Below, piece by piece: positions 17,053-24,692 of a stretch of DNA of 64,000 nucleotides; the first letter of the stretch is position 1, and each line of letters opens with the position of its first letter. The stretch covers positions 3,906,001 through 3,970,000 of the forward strand of contig CBDFHN010000002.1 in NCBI GenBank assembly GCA_965247735.1. The letters are read 5' to 3'. This DNA comes from JAOXRU01 sp965247735. GTDB taxonomy: Bacteria > Bacteroidota > Bacteroidia > Flavobacteriales > Flavobacteriaceae. Under the pieces are notes generated by a model, which worked only from the letters and a program-made list of their open reading frames with translations, did no database searches and had not been told where the DNA came from. Position numbers and translations under genes: made by a program.

Positions 17053-18086
17053 CCTTTTTTCTTTATTTTATTACTTTTAACTCCTTGAACAGGAACAGGT
17101 ATACCTCTGTGGTTTTTTCTGTCATTCTCTTTTAAGTTTCTGTTTATTTGAGTAGATAAAGTTGTAGTCAGTTGTTCTTCTTCATTCCTAAAATAAGGGG
17201 TTCCATTTTTAGTTTTTTTATTTCTAACCCTTGCATAATATGCTTTTTTATTTCCTAAGTAATTAAATGCATGTAATAAATCGTGACCTAATACTGACAT
17301 AGGGGAGTTAATCTTCGATGTAGGTGATAGTTTATCACTATCTAATTGTTTTTGCAAAATATTTGACCCACTATCATTAACATCATCAAACAAAACACCA
17401 TTTTTATCATCAAAAAACAATGTTCCAATATCTGAATACTGATCTTTTAGTTTCCTTCTTTTGCTAGACCGTCTACTAATTCCTTTGTTAAAACTTGTTG
17501 TTTTTCCTGAAACGATAGAAAGTTCTTTATCACTTCCGATCAACTCATCTAAAACATTGGTGTCATTTTCACCATCACCTGTTGTATCTATATTAGATGC
17601 TTCATATAAACCATCTAAAGCTGTTAGTGCGTTAGCTAAAAAAACAGGCAAGTCTTCAGTCTTCCTATTTTTTTCGTAATTATATTTTTTTGATTTATTT
17701 TTACCGTTTGAGTTATAGTATATTATGATTTGTTTGCCATCAGGATCAACAAAATATATTGGATTATTAATTGTGAATGAATAGGCAGAATATGCGTCAT
17801 AACGTGCAGCTAGTGGATCAATATTCATCCATCTACCTAAATCAGGGTTATAGTTCCTAGCCCCAAAATCATAAGTATCCAACCCAAGCTCTTCAGAGAT
17901 TTCTTTACCGTTATACCCAAGCTTTCCAGCCACGCTATTCCCTAAAGGACTTTGGGTATTATTATACCCAGGATGAGCTAAACCAAATGGATAGTAGTTT
18001 TTCTCATCAATAATTTCTGTAGCCGCATCAATAACACCATTATCATCCGCATCTTGATAAGATAGTCTTACGTTGCCTAAATGGTC
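17049..18086 (-). CDS. orphan RHS tip module 1: RHS core end plus metallopeptidase-like toxin domain
   Basis: The frame is open from 18086 and begins inside conserved RHS core sequence (DHLGNVRLSYQDAD, then YYPFGLAH, then DPLGRW-type NPDLGRWMNIDPLA). An in-frame stop lies just upstream in the adjoining block, so there is no normal start; a GTG at 17933 opens a 294-residue frame. After the core the sequence switches to a unique tip. Near its C-terminus are MSVLGHDLLHAFNYLG and, 28 residues later, NEEEQ, a layout like zinc peptidases of the NleD/M91 type but with Asp where HExxH has Glu. It is probably a silent donor cassette unless recombined behind a full RHS gene. Confidence 0.7.
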   Translation of the reverse strand, partial: DHLGNVRLSYQDADDNGVIDAATEIIDEKNYYPFGLAHPGYNNTQSPLGNSVAGKLGYNGKEISEELGLDTYDFGARNYNPDLGRWMNIDPLAARYDAYSAYSFTINNPIYFVDPDGKQIIIYYNSNGKNKSKKYNYEKNRKTEDLPVFLANALTALDGLYEASNIDTTGDGENDTNVLDELIGSDKELSIVSGKTTSFNKGISRRSSKRRKLKDQYSDIGTLFFDDKNGVLFDDVNDSGSNILQKQLDSDKLSPTSKINSPMSVLGHDLLHAFNYLGNKKAYYARVRNKKTKNGTPYFRNEEEQLTTTLSTQINRNLKENDRKNHRGIPVPVQGVKSNKIKKKG

Positions 18087-18909
18087 ACGATTACAGCGAT
18101 TTTAAAAAAAAGCGGTTGCATTTTTTTGCAGTTGCTTCCCAAAAAGCATTTTTTTTAAAGAACGTCCTTTCTACATCTATGGTAAATATAGCCAAAAAAT
18201 AAATGTGTTGGTACTATTTTCTTCGCAAGTAAACCTCAGTTGTTTCACTAGCTCCCTTTTTCCTCTAGTGTTGATAAGATTACGTTAGCATTGAAACGAT
18301 CCGTTTCGCTTCAAACGTTTTAAAAAGGTGTGATTTGGAGGTTGGTGGTGCGTGGAGAATCACACCTTTTTAAAATGATCACTTTTAGGTAAAGTTGTTC
18401 AGTTTTGAGTAAGTAAAGCCTTTCGGCGTTTGAGAACTAACAAGGGCGTAGCCAAGCGGAGTGGAGCAGACGACGTACAAAATGATGGCGATAGCTTTTT
18501 TGTACGCCACAGCTTTTTTGTTGATTCCGTTAAAAAACAATAAGTAAATCAAACATAAAAAGCTGTAGGCTGCGATTTAGCGGCGTAGCCCATTTAGTAG
18601 CGGTTGTAGCCAATAAAAGTTTTGTGAGTTTAGCGAACACCTTATGGGTTTGGGTACAAAAGTAGCTACGGGTGAGAAGCGGATGGAGCAAAACAAAAGA
18701 AAGTAACAGAGCTTGACCGACCGAAGGAGAGGACAACGAAGTGATAGGGAACAAATGGTATCTTTCTTACCATTTGTGGACTAACTTTTTTTGATTTTGT
18801 GGAAGTAGTGACGAACACCTTATTGCAGCTTTATGCAATAGTGATAACGGCTGCATAAATTAGTAAATACGACCAGAGGGAGACAGCTTATTTTTTGTAT
18901 ATTTGAGCA
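18087..18909. other. hairpin-rich non-coding end of block copy 1
   Basis: About 820 bp without a convincing gene, richer in G and C than its surroundings. Perfect inverted repeats include TTTTAAAAAGGTGTGATT and its complement (18318-18335/18358-18375, 22-base GT-rich loop), ACAAATGGTA/TACCATTTGT (18751-18760/18768-18777), TATTGCA/TGCAATA (18821-18827/18834-18840) and CGTACAAAA/TTTTGTACG (near 18474 and 18509). A TATATTTG box lies at 18898-18905. Possible roles are a recombination site, a structured RNA or terminators. Nothing here decides between them. Confidence 0.6.
18318..18375. other. 18-bp perfect inverted repeat with GT-rich loop, copy 1
   Basis: Arms of 18 bp at 18318-18335 and 18358-18375 enclose TGGAGGTTGGTGGTGCGTGG plus two bases. 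The stem ends in A/T runs on both sides, so it could terminate transcription in both directions. Its loop is markedly asymmetric in G and C. An identical structure is at 25977-26034. Confidence 0.8.
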
Positions 18910-19125
18910 ATGGATTTAGTAATTTACATCATCAGTTTTATATCTTCTCTTTTAGGGATTTATTCGTTTATTAAAAATGATAGCCCTTTATTTTCTTTTT
19001 TAGAAAAAAACATATTTGGTTGTGAATTGATTTCAGATTTGTCCTCTCCCTATATAAAAAAAAACCTAATTCTAATTTCACAATGGAATAACTCTTATTG
19101 TGAATATTTAACTTTTTCAGCTTAA
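18910..19125 (+). CDS. small membrane ORF next to the recombinases, copy 1
   Basis: 71 codons, with a hydrophobic N-terminal helix (MDLVIYIISFISSLLGIYSF) and then a polar part without recognisable features. A TATATTTG box ends four bases before the ATG, so a transcript would be nearly leaderless or begin inside the frame. The 3' end overlaps the convergent recombinase gene by nine bases. It may be the remaining N-terminal part of a longer gene. Function unknown. Confidence 0.35.
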   Translation: MDLVIYIISFISSLLGIYSFIKNDSPLFSFLEKNIFGCELISDLSSPYIKKNLILISQWNNSYCEYLTFSA

Positions 19126-20010
19126 TGGATGGAACTCATTGATAGCTTCCTGTAAACTTTCAAGATTGTTCTGTCTATATTTCTCTGTAGAACTGATGTA
19201 TTTATGTCCTGCTAAATATTGTGTTTTTCTAAGGTTATATTGCCCCAACCAGTTAACAATTACTGATGCTCGTAAATGATTTACATTAACTGCCTTATTA
19301 TTTATTTGCTTTAGCTTTTTTAGTATTCCTATTCGTAATAAGTCGTTAAAATGTGTTTGTGGTATAAATAATTGTTCGTTGTGGATATTATTATACTTTG
19401 CTATTTCTGGTCGTATTTCGTTTACATATTCCAGTAAGTCTAATACTTGCCACGATTTAAGCTCCATTGTTCTGCTGTTGTTTCTGCGTGTACTTGGTAT
19501 GTAAATTTTGCCTTTGTAAAGCTCTAAATGTTCTACTAATAAGCTCTTTAAATTGGTAGTGTTTAAACCTTGATAAACCATTAATCCAGTAATAACTTTG
19601 TTCCTTTTTGCGCTTAATTTGACTTTGTAATTGCTATGCTTTTTAAGGGTTTCAATTTTGTAACTATAATATAAGTCTTCCAGTTCGTCTGCATCCAAAA
19701 GATTATGTAAAACTCGTTTTGTTGTTCCTTTTACTGATACTTTTTCTAATGGGTTATTGGTTCTTTCATCTGTTTCTATTAAGTAATCAAAATAGCTACG
19801 TATGCTTATGAGTTGGTTGTTTATGGTCTGTACTTTCAATCGTTTTTGCTGTAGATATTTAATGTATTTTAAACTGGTTTTATAATCGATTTCATTGGCT
19901 TTTATACGATGGTTTTTTAGCCAAGTTGTAAACTCTTCGATACGTTTTAGATAATGGACTATCGTTGTTTTACTATAATTGTTTTCCAATAGGTATTGTT
20001 CATACTCCAT
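19117..20010 (-). CDS. tyrosine recombinase, divergent active site, copy 1
   Basis: 297 residues with the phage-integrase fold: an N-terminal SAM-like core-binding domain (about 1-95), then the catalytic domain. The first catalytic Arg, expected in a GLR motif, is Asn (VYQGLNTTNLKSLL, about residues 147-160). The HxLR box reads NHLRAS, so the first His appears replaced by Asn while the Arg is kept. The AGHKYISSTEKY segment keeps the second His and the tyrosine nucleophile. It follows the other recombinase by four bases, suggesting co-translation and possibly heteromeric action. It may be a non-catalytic or altered partner. Confidence 0.85.
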   Translation of the reverse strand: MEYEQYLLENNYSKTTIVHYLKRIEEFTTWLKNHRIKANEIDYKTSLKYIKYLQQKRLKVQTINNQLISIRSYFDYLIETDERTNNPLEKVSVKGTTKRVLHNLLDADELEDLYYSYKIETLKKHSNYKVKLSAKRNKVITGLMVYQGLNTTNLKSLLVEHLELYKGKIYIPSTRRNNSRTMELKSWQVLDLLEYVNEIRPEIAKYNNIHNEQLFIPQTHFNDLLRIGILKKLKQINNKAVNVNHLRASVIVNWLGQYNLRKTQYLAGHKYISSTEKYRQNNLESLQEAINEFHPLS

Positions 20011-20014
20011 ACTA

Positions 20015-20929
20015 TTATTCTTTTAAAATATGTGTGTAGATTTGTGTGCTTTCTAATGATGCATGTCCTAAAAATTGCTGTATGTCTTCTATCTTCATTC
20101 CTGCTTGTAAAAAGTGTGTAGCAATACTATGACGTAACATGTGTGGTGTAATATTTTGTCTTTGTAAGTCTTGGTTATTGGTAGCTTTAATAATTTGTCT
20201 TAAACACCATTCTAAACATGCGCCACATATTTTTGGGTTTCTTCTACTCACAAAAATATACTCACTTTCTGATGCTTTTTTAAAATCCATTCTTGCATCG
20301 AAAACATAGTCTTCTATGATTCTTAAATTGTAATGGTTGATAGGTATAAATCGTTCTTTATAGTTTTTTCCTTTTCTAACAAATATGCGTTCCTTGTCAT
20401 ATAGGATATCATTTAATTGCAGGTTCAACACTTCGTTTCTTCGCATGCCACAGCTGTATAAGCAAACCAATAAAGCTTTGTTTCTTGCTCTAAACCTTGG
20501 TAACTCATGACTGTATTCTGTTGCTTTAAACAAAGATTTCACTTCCGATTTTGTACAATACCTTAGCTTTTCTTCTGTTGCTTTCTCTCTTTTTAAGTGT
20601 ATGTTAAATGGTTTTTTATGATGTCTTTTTAGGTATTCTCTAAACTTTTTTAAAGTACTTTGATGTGAGTTTAGATAAATATTACTTAATGCACCACCTC
20701 TGGTTTTGTTTGGTCTTTGCCTTAATGCTTTGTAGTAGTTTTTTACGATATCTTTATTTATGATACTTATTTCGGTATGTCCGTGACATTCTAGCCAGTA
20801 AAAAAACTCACAAAGCTGATTAGGATAGTTCTTTTGCATGGCTTCACTATATCCCAGCACATCTAACCATTGTTTAAAATCTTCTAATAATACTTTGTAA
20901 CTCTCGTTTTGTAGCTTACTTTTTTTCAT
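20015..20929 (-). CDS. tyrosine recombinase (XerC/XerD-like), copy 1
   Basis: 304 residues with a complete tyrosine recombinase active site. The first Arg is in YSCGMRRNEVLNLQL, the box II in HMLRHSIATHFLQAG, the His in LGHASLEST, and the tyrosine in QIYTHILKE at the extreme C-terminus. An N-terminal SAM-like DNA-binding domain precedes it. It is the likely catalytic subunit for site-specific exchange and lies between the ATPase and the divergent recombinase, all on the minus strand with small gaps (34 and 4 bases). Confidence 0.92.
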   Translation of the reverse strand: MKKSKLQNESYKVLLEDFKQWLDVLGYSEAMQKNYPNQLCEFFYWLECHGHTEISIINKDIVKNYYKALRQRPNKTRGGALSNIYLNSHQSTLKKFREYLKRHHKKPFNIHLKREKATEEKLRYCTKSEVKSLFKATEYSHELPRFRARNKALLVCLYSCGMRRNEVLNLQLNDILYDKERIFVRKGKNYKERFIPINHYNLRIIEDYVFDARMDFKKASESEYIFVSRRNPKICGACLEWCLRQIIKATNNQDLQRQNITPHMLRHSIATHFLQAGMKIEDIQQFLGHASLESTQIYTHILKE

Positions 20930-20963
20930 CGGTTGACCTTTTTTGGAGTTTTGTAGCGAGTTG

Positions 20964-22544
20964 CTATAACTTACTGACTACCTTTTTTTTATCTTCGCCA
21001 TTTTGGGTGTGGCGACTTGGTGGCGATATGGCGAGTTCTATTTGAGCTATGCAGTTGTTTAATGCACTATTTATCTGCTCTTTAAGTGTATTGTATTCTG
21101 TAATATCTACGATCTCAAAACAATAACTTTTAGTTTTAGTTTTCCTTATTCTTTGGATATAATTCTCTTCTAGTAGCTGTTTATTGTAACGTCTTAAGGT
21201 TGTTTCCTTGATACGTAGGTTTCTGCGTATTTCGGCATTAGTAAACGTAGTTTGGGTATTCTTTTGTAAGTATGCTTTAAGGCTTTCTAGATGGTTTCGG
21301 GTTGCTCCTGTAATAGTATCGCTTTTGCGTAGTAGTACTTCTTGTATAAGTTCGTTAGCTTCTTCTATATCTTCCACCGTAGTTTCGATATACATTTCGC
21401 CAGTATCTTCATTTACTTGTTGTTCTCGCTGATATTGCTTGTAAAAGGTGATTACCTCTATAAATTGTAAATAATGACTGTTAGTTCTTCGTGGTTTAAA
21501 TACTGCCGATGGCAGCGATAAGTATTCTGCATAAGGATTAATTACTTTTATTGGCTTTAGTACTCGCTGTACATTCTGTAATAAATCACGCGATGCATGT
21601 TGTTCCTCTTCGTTAAGTTTTCCTGCGCTGATCAACCGCTGATACTGCATTATACGTTGATCTTGTTCTTTAGTTTCGTCTATGTAGAGTAGAAAAGAAC
21701 GATTACTATTATCTTCATAAATACTTTCTTGTGTGGTACAGCCTGCAAGACTTACTGGTCCTTCTACTGTTAAGTGTATGGTTTTGGTTGTTCCTTTGGT
21801 GTCCTTATGTACTACCGTTTTGGTAATGCGTTTTTTAGTTTGTAGTTCTCGTAATGGGTAAAGCACAGATTCTGCTCCATCTAAATCTTCTATAAGTATT
21901 AGTTTGTGTTGTAATTCTGTTCTGTTGAAGTAGTAAAAAGCATTTGCAGACAATACTGTAATTTCTACTTTATCCTCTTGTGGTATCAGTTCTCCAACCT
22001 TGGATTGTAAATGTGTTTTACCAACTCCAGAACTTCCTAAGCTTATACAATGCAAAGGATTGTTAGTTTTACGACTTGTGAAAATGAGGAACATTAATAA
22101 GCGGTTAGTGTCTTCCTCAATAACACCACTCTTACCAATAAGATCATTGGTTAGTTGTAATAAATTCTTCTTTTTTAAAAACGCCTCTGCGGCTCGCAAT
22201 TCAGTGGCAGATAATTCTTTGTAGTATGGTCTGTGTGCTTCTTGCTCTTTTTCTATCAATAAAAAACGGTAACTTTCTAATGCTTTGGTTAATTCCTGGA
22301 GGCATCGCCTCACGACACTAGTACCTATTTCTATACGTTCTGCTACTTTCCTAACTAGTTTTTCTACTTGATTATCATTGTATAAATCTATGCTTTGCCG
22401 CAATACATTGTGTTCTTTTGGTTTTTGTAACGATAGTGTAACTCGTAAAGCTTCCAGTTTTGTAACCTTAATTCCTCCTAGAATATGGATTTCTAAGTGT
22501 TTTGCAGTGTATTTGTAGTTGTTTGCATTGCTTGTATCTAACAT
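20964..22544 (-). CDS. P-loop ATPase with C-terminal winged-helix region, block protein, copy 1
   Basis: 526 residues. A Walker A motif GSSGVGKTHL lies at about residues 170-180 and a Walker B-like KLILIEDLDG at about 213-222, followed by a sensor-like VSLAGCTTQESIYED segment. The N-terminal 130 residues are helical and charged. The region at about 420-475 (FTNAEIRRNLRIKETTLRRY) looks like a winged-helix DNA-binding domain. The overall plan resembles primase/helicase-associated ATPases of mobile elements, but I do not recognise a named family. Being first in the recombinase operon, it probably helps target or assemble recombination; this is inference. Confidence 0.7.
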   Translation of the reverse strand: MLDTSNANNYKYTAKHLEIHILGGIKVTKLEALRVTLSLQKPKEHNVLRQSIDLYNDNQVEKLVRKVAERIEIGTSVVRRCLQELTKALESYRFLLIEKEQEAHRPYYKELSATELRAAEAFLKKKNLLQLTNDLIGKSGVIEEDTNRLLMFLIFTSRKTNNPLHCISLGSSGVGKTHLQSKVGELIPQEDKVEITVLSANAFYYFNRTELQHKLILIEDLDGAESVLYPLRELQTKKRITKTVVHKDTKGTTKTIHLTVEGPVSLAGCTTQESIYEDNSNRSFLLYIDETKEQDQRIMQYQRLISAGKLNEEEQHASRDLLQNVQRVLKPIKVINPYAEYLSLPSAVFKPRRTNSHYLQFIEVITFYKQYQREQQVNEDTGEMYIETTVEDIEEANELIQEVLLRKSDTITGATRNHLESLKAYLQKNTQTTFTNAEIRRNLRIKETTLRRYNKQLLEENYIQRIRKTKTKSYCFEIVDITEYNTLKEQINSALNNCIAQIELAISPPSRHTQNGEDKKKVVSKL

Positions 22545-22625
22545 TGTAAAAAAGTTTAATTGCCAAGAGTTGTTGACAAATGTACAACATTCTTTTCTTT
22601 ACAGTACCAATCAAGTATTTCTTTT

Positions 22626-22649
22626 GTCAAAATATTTTGACTATTTTTG
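22626..22649 (+). promoter_or_regulatory. XRE promoter with 16-bp palindromic operator, copy 1
   Basis: GTCAAAATATTTTGAC (22626-22641) is a perfect palindrome, directly followed by TATTTTTG (22642-22649), a TAnnTTTG -7 box. TTTTG just upstream could serve as the -33 element, although the spacing is short. It lies about 37 bases before the XRE ATG and between divergently transcribed XRE and ATPase genes. It is a natural autoregulatory operator. Confidence 0.6.
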
Positions 22650-22685
22650 CTAAAAACTATTACATTCACTTGATTTTAGTCAACT

Positions 22686-23015
22686 ATGTTAGACATTGGA
22701 AGTAAAATAATTAATTTAAGAAAGAAGCTTAGTTTATCTCAAACTGAACTAGCTAAAAAAGTTAGTGTTTCTCGAACCATCATCGGTAATTACGAACGTA
22801 ATGAAAATACACCATCTATAGATATACTGCTAAAAATTGCTAAAGTGTTTAATGTATCAGTTGATTTTTTAATTGGTGAAGGACAGCTCTCTAGCTATGA
22901 TAAAGACCTTTTAAAACGTATTAATGATATTGAGCATTTACCTGAAGAAGATAAAAAGCATATCTTTTATATGATTGATAATATTGTTAAAGCTGTAAAA
23001 CTAAAAAGTATTTAA
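22686..23015 (+). CDS. XRE-family HTH transcriptional repressor, copy 1
   Basis: 109 residues. The N-terminal helix-turn-helix (about residues 7-60) reads LRKKLSLSQTELAKKVSVSR, then TIIGNYERNENTPSIDILLK, a standard Cro/C1-type domain. The C-terminal part is helical (EEDKKHIFYMIDNIVKAVK), probably for dimerisation. It is divergent from the ATPase-recombinase operon, with a palindrome in the shared 141-bp region, so it probably controls the operon and itself. A decayed hairpin and a short extra XRE tail follow it. Confidence 0.9.
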   Translation: MLDIGSKIINLRKKLSLSQTELAKKVSVSRTIIGNYERNENTPSIDILLKIAKVFNVSVDFLIGEGQLSSYDKDLLKRINDIEHLPEEDKKHIFYMIDNIVKAVKLKSI

Positions 23016-23049
23016 ACACAAAACCATAACATTGACACTGTAGCTTACC

Positions 23050-23097
23050 GATAAAAAATTTAAAGACTTCTTTGATAAAAATATAGCTTCTCTATAA
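23050..23097 (+). pseudogene. 3' tail of a second XRE gene, copy 1
   Basis: Directly after a hairpin-like AACCATAACATTGACACTGT, codons for KKFKDFFDKNIASL and a stop appear without any 5' part. They match the ends of the fragments at 15472 and 15809. This is another 5'-truncated gene end, carried inside the block. Confidence 0.65.
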
Positions 23098-23189
23098 AAC
23101 TAAAAATCTTCTATAACTCTGTAATAGCTTTCCTTTACAAGAATAAAATACAAACATTTCTTAAATAATAGGTACAAAACATCTTCATG

Positions 23190-23326
23190 CATTTTTATAC
23201 TCAAAAATGTAGTGATATTTTGCAATTAACTATATATCATATAGTTATAGTGATGTTTTGCTCCTTTTTTCAAACCTGTTTTTAAGGTAAATTACATTTT
23301 TACTCCCAAAAATGTAGTATATTTAG
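23190..23326 (+). promoter_or_regulatory. cluster of inverted repeats ahead of the nuclease-like gene, copy 1
   Basis: Three operator-like palindromes: CATTTTT/AAAAATG (23190-23209), TAACTATAT-ATC-ATATAGTTA (23227-23247) and TACATTTTT/AAAAATGTA (23293-23316). The first and third share the same half-sites, suggesting one dimeric regulator. A TATATTTAG (-7-like) follows at about 23318 and the ATG is at 23331. The remaining 23098-23189 sequence shows nothing else. Confidence 0.5.
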
Positions 23327-23330
23327 TAAT

Positions 23331-23670
23331 ATGTATAATTATAAAGCAAAGGTTGTACGTTGGGTAGATGGAGACACCTTACTTGTTGAAGTAGATTTAG
23401 GGTTTTACGTGCTTACCATACAAAAAAATACGTCTTGCCCGTATTAACGCACCAGAGATGCGTAGCGCTGTGGCTTACCGTGAGCGGCAAGCTAAGCATG
23501 CCAGAGCTGTAGCTAGAAAGTTCTGCCCCGAAGATGCTATTGTTACCATTACAACCTCTAAACAAGACAAAGACCAATATGCACGTTACATTGCTGAAGT
23601 AATATACAACGATACCAATCTTTCTGATTACCTCATTGATAAAAAAGTAGCTAAGCTTTGGGAACAGTAG
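23331..23670 (+). pseudogene. staphylococcal-nuclease-like gene with a frameshift at an A7 run, copy 1
   Basis: The frame opens MYNYKAKVVRWVDGDTLLVE and stops at TSCPY. With one A fewer at the A7 run near 23420 it continues QKIRLARINAPEMRSAVAYR to DKKVAKLWEQ. The combined 112-residue product matches the SNase/thermonuclease fold: VDGDT, the RLARI Arg and the APE Glu are present, but the usual Asp before APE is Asn. It is either a dead gene or one expressed by slippage. No signal peptide is present. Confidence 0.7.
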
Positions 23671-23743
23671 TTATAGTTTAGTTTTGGGATTCAGGAATGA
23701 AAAAAAAACCACAACATTGCTGCTGTGGCTTATCTTATTTGTG

Positions 23744-23791
23744 TTTCTTACTCGTTATCGGTAACAAGCGTGACGCTTGCACCAGCAGGAG
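23744..23791 (+). repeat. repeat A copy 5
   Basis: Perfect 48-bp copy after an AACCACAACATTGCTGCTGT hairpin. Its final GGAG runs into the truncated XRE gene at the codons ELAERSG. Confidence 0.9.
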
Positions 23792-24066
23792 AGCTAGCAG
23801 AACGTTCTGGGGTAAATAATAAAAGTCTATCTCGTTATGAATTAAATACCAGCATTCCTCCCGCAGATGCCTTAAAAGCAATAGCAGATGCTCTTGGAGT
23901 CTCTACCGATTCTCTATTGAGTGATGATAACATCTCTATAAAAGACAAGGAACTTCTAAAACGTTTTGAAGTTATACAAGATATGATTGGTGATGACAAA
24001 CAAATGATCGTAAAATTTCTAGACCTTGCCATTAGAGACTATAAAGCTAAACAGGCATATTCTTAA
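23792..24066 (+). pseudogene. XRE-family regulator lacking its N-terminus, fused to repeat A
   Basis: About 91 residues beginning inside the helix-turn-helix (ELAERSGVNNKSLSRYELNT, then ALGVSTDSLLSDD) and running to the natural end RDYKAKQAYS. The first 20 or so residues of a normal XRE protein are missing and are replaced by repeat A. The frame happens to stay open through the repeat (SLSVTSVTLAPAG), so a chimeric protein is possible but unlikely to bind DNA normally. Confidence 0.7.
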
Positions 24067-24124
24067 AACACAAAAACCACAACATTACTGCTGTGGCTTA
24101 TATTATTTATTGTTTCATTTTAAC

Positions 24125-24147
24125 GATTGCCATTGCAAATGTCAATC
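24125..24147. repeat. repeat D palindrome, copy 2
   Basis: GATTGCCATT-GCA-AATGTCAATC, one mismatch relative to copy 1 at 16550. It overlaps the last codons and stop of the minus-strand immunity gene ending at 24142. Confidence 0.7.
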
Positions 24148-24681
24148 TACAGATAGATTGTTTTTTTTCATCAACGGTAAAAACTTCTTTCTTCTTTCAA
24201 TTAATTCTTTTGGAAAAACTTCTGTTGTTTCATCAAAAACAAGACAGGAGATATTTATAACTTGCCCAGATTTTAGATGTATTGAAGTAAAATGATATTT
24301 ACCAAAATATTGCCAATCAGTTCTTTTATCATAAGAAGTAGGGGTTAACCAAAGTTCAATTTTCGTTATTTCGCTAATGTTAAATTTAAATTGTTTACTA
24401 GAATTTTTGTAGATAAATTCATTATTAATCTGTTTTAGACTTACAGATTTACTATGTTTCTTATGGTTAAGAAATAAAATGAATAATGGTAACCCGAAAA
24501 TTAAGAACCATCCAAAAATAAGCATCCCGAAAAAAAGCTGTAAAATCAAAAAAACATCTTCCACTTTTTTATAAAAAATATAACTCAACAAAACAATAAT
24601 ATAAATAGATAAAGTATTAATGAGTATTTTATAAAAATACTTTTTCTTTGATAATGAAGTCAATTTATATTCTTTATTCAT
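24142..24681 (-). CDS. putative membrane immunity protein of orphan RHS module 2
   Basis: 179 residues with two transmembrane helices (about 18-38 and 44-70), then a soluble domain of beta-strand character (FNISEITKIELWLTP, FGKYHFTSIHLKSG) resembling a small PH-like fold. A membrane location suits a toxin tip with membrane-active character, as the paired tip appears to be. It begins 11 bases after that tip's stop. The immunity role is inferred from position. Confidence 0.6.
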   Translation of the reverse strand: MNKEYKLTSLSKKKYFYKILINTLSIYIIVLLSYIFYKKVEDVFLILQLFFGMLIFGWFLIFGLPLFILFLNHKKHSKSVSLKQINNEFIYKNSSKQFKFNISEITKIELWLTPTSYDKRTDWQYFGKYHFTSIHLKSGQVINISCLVFDETTEVFPKELIERRKKFLPLMKKNNLSVD

Positions 24682-24692
24682 AAAGTTTACTA

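Larger units (their letters stand above)
18087..23670. mobile_element. recombinase block copy 1 (5584 bp)
   Basis: Duplicated at 25746-31329 (constant offset 7659). I found a single base difference: T at 22117 versus C at 29776. The left end abuts RHS core sequence at exactly the same base in both copies (...AAATGGTC then ACGATTACAGCG). The right end is the stop of the nuclease-like gene, after which the copies diverge. It holds a hairpin-rich non-coding end, a small plus-strand ORF, two minus-strand tyrosine recombinases, a minus-strand ATPase, and plus-strand XRE and nuclease-like genes. I see no terminal inverted repeats at the two ends. It could be an integrating element or a segmental duplication. 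Confidence 0.85.

Noticed and set aside
18530..18754. 74-codon minus-strand ORF in the block end, also at 26189-26413
   Set aside because: It lies across hairpins in the G+C-richer non-coding end, has no start context and shows no domain character; it is probably a chance frame.
18811..18870. Hairpin resembling an integron attC site
   Set aside because: The conserved attC outer motifs (RYYYAAC/GTTRRRY) are not convincingly paired, and neither recombinase shows an obvious IntI-specific insertion.
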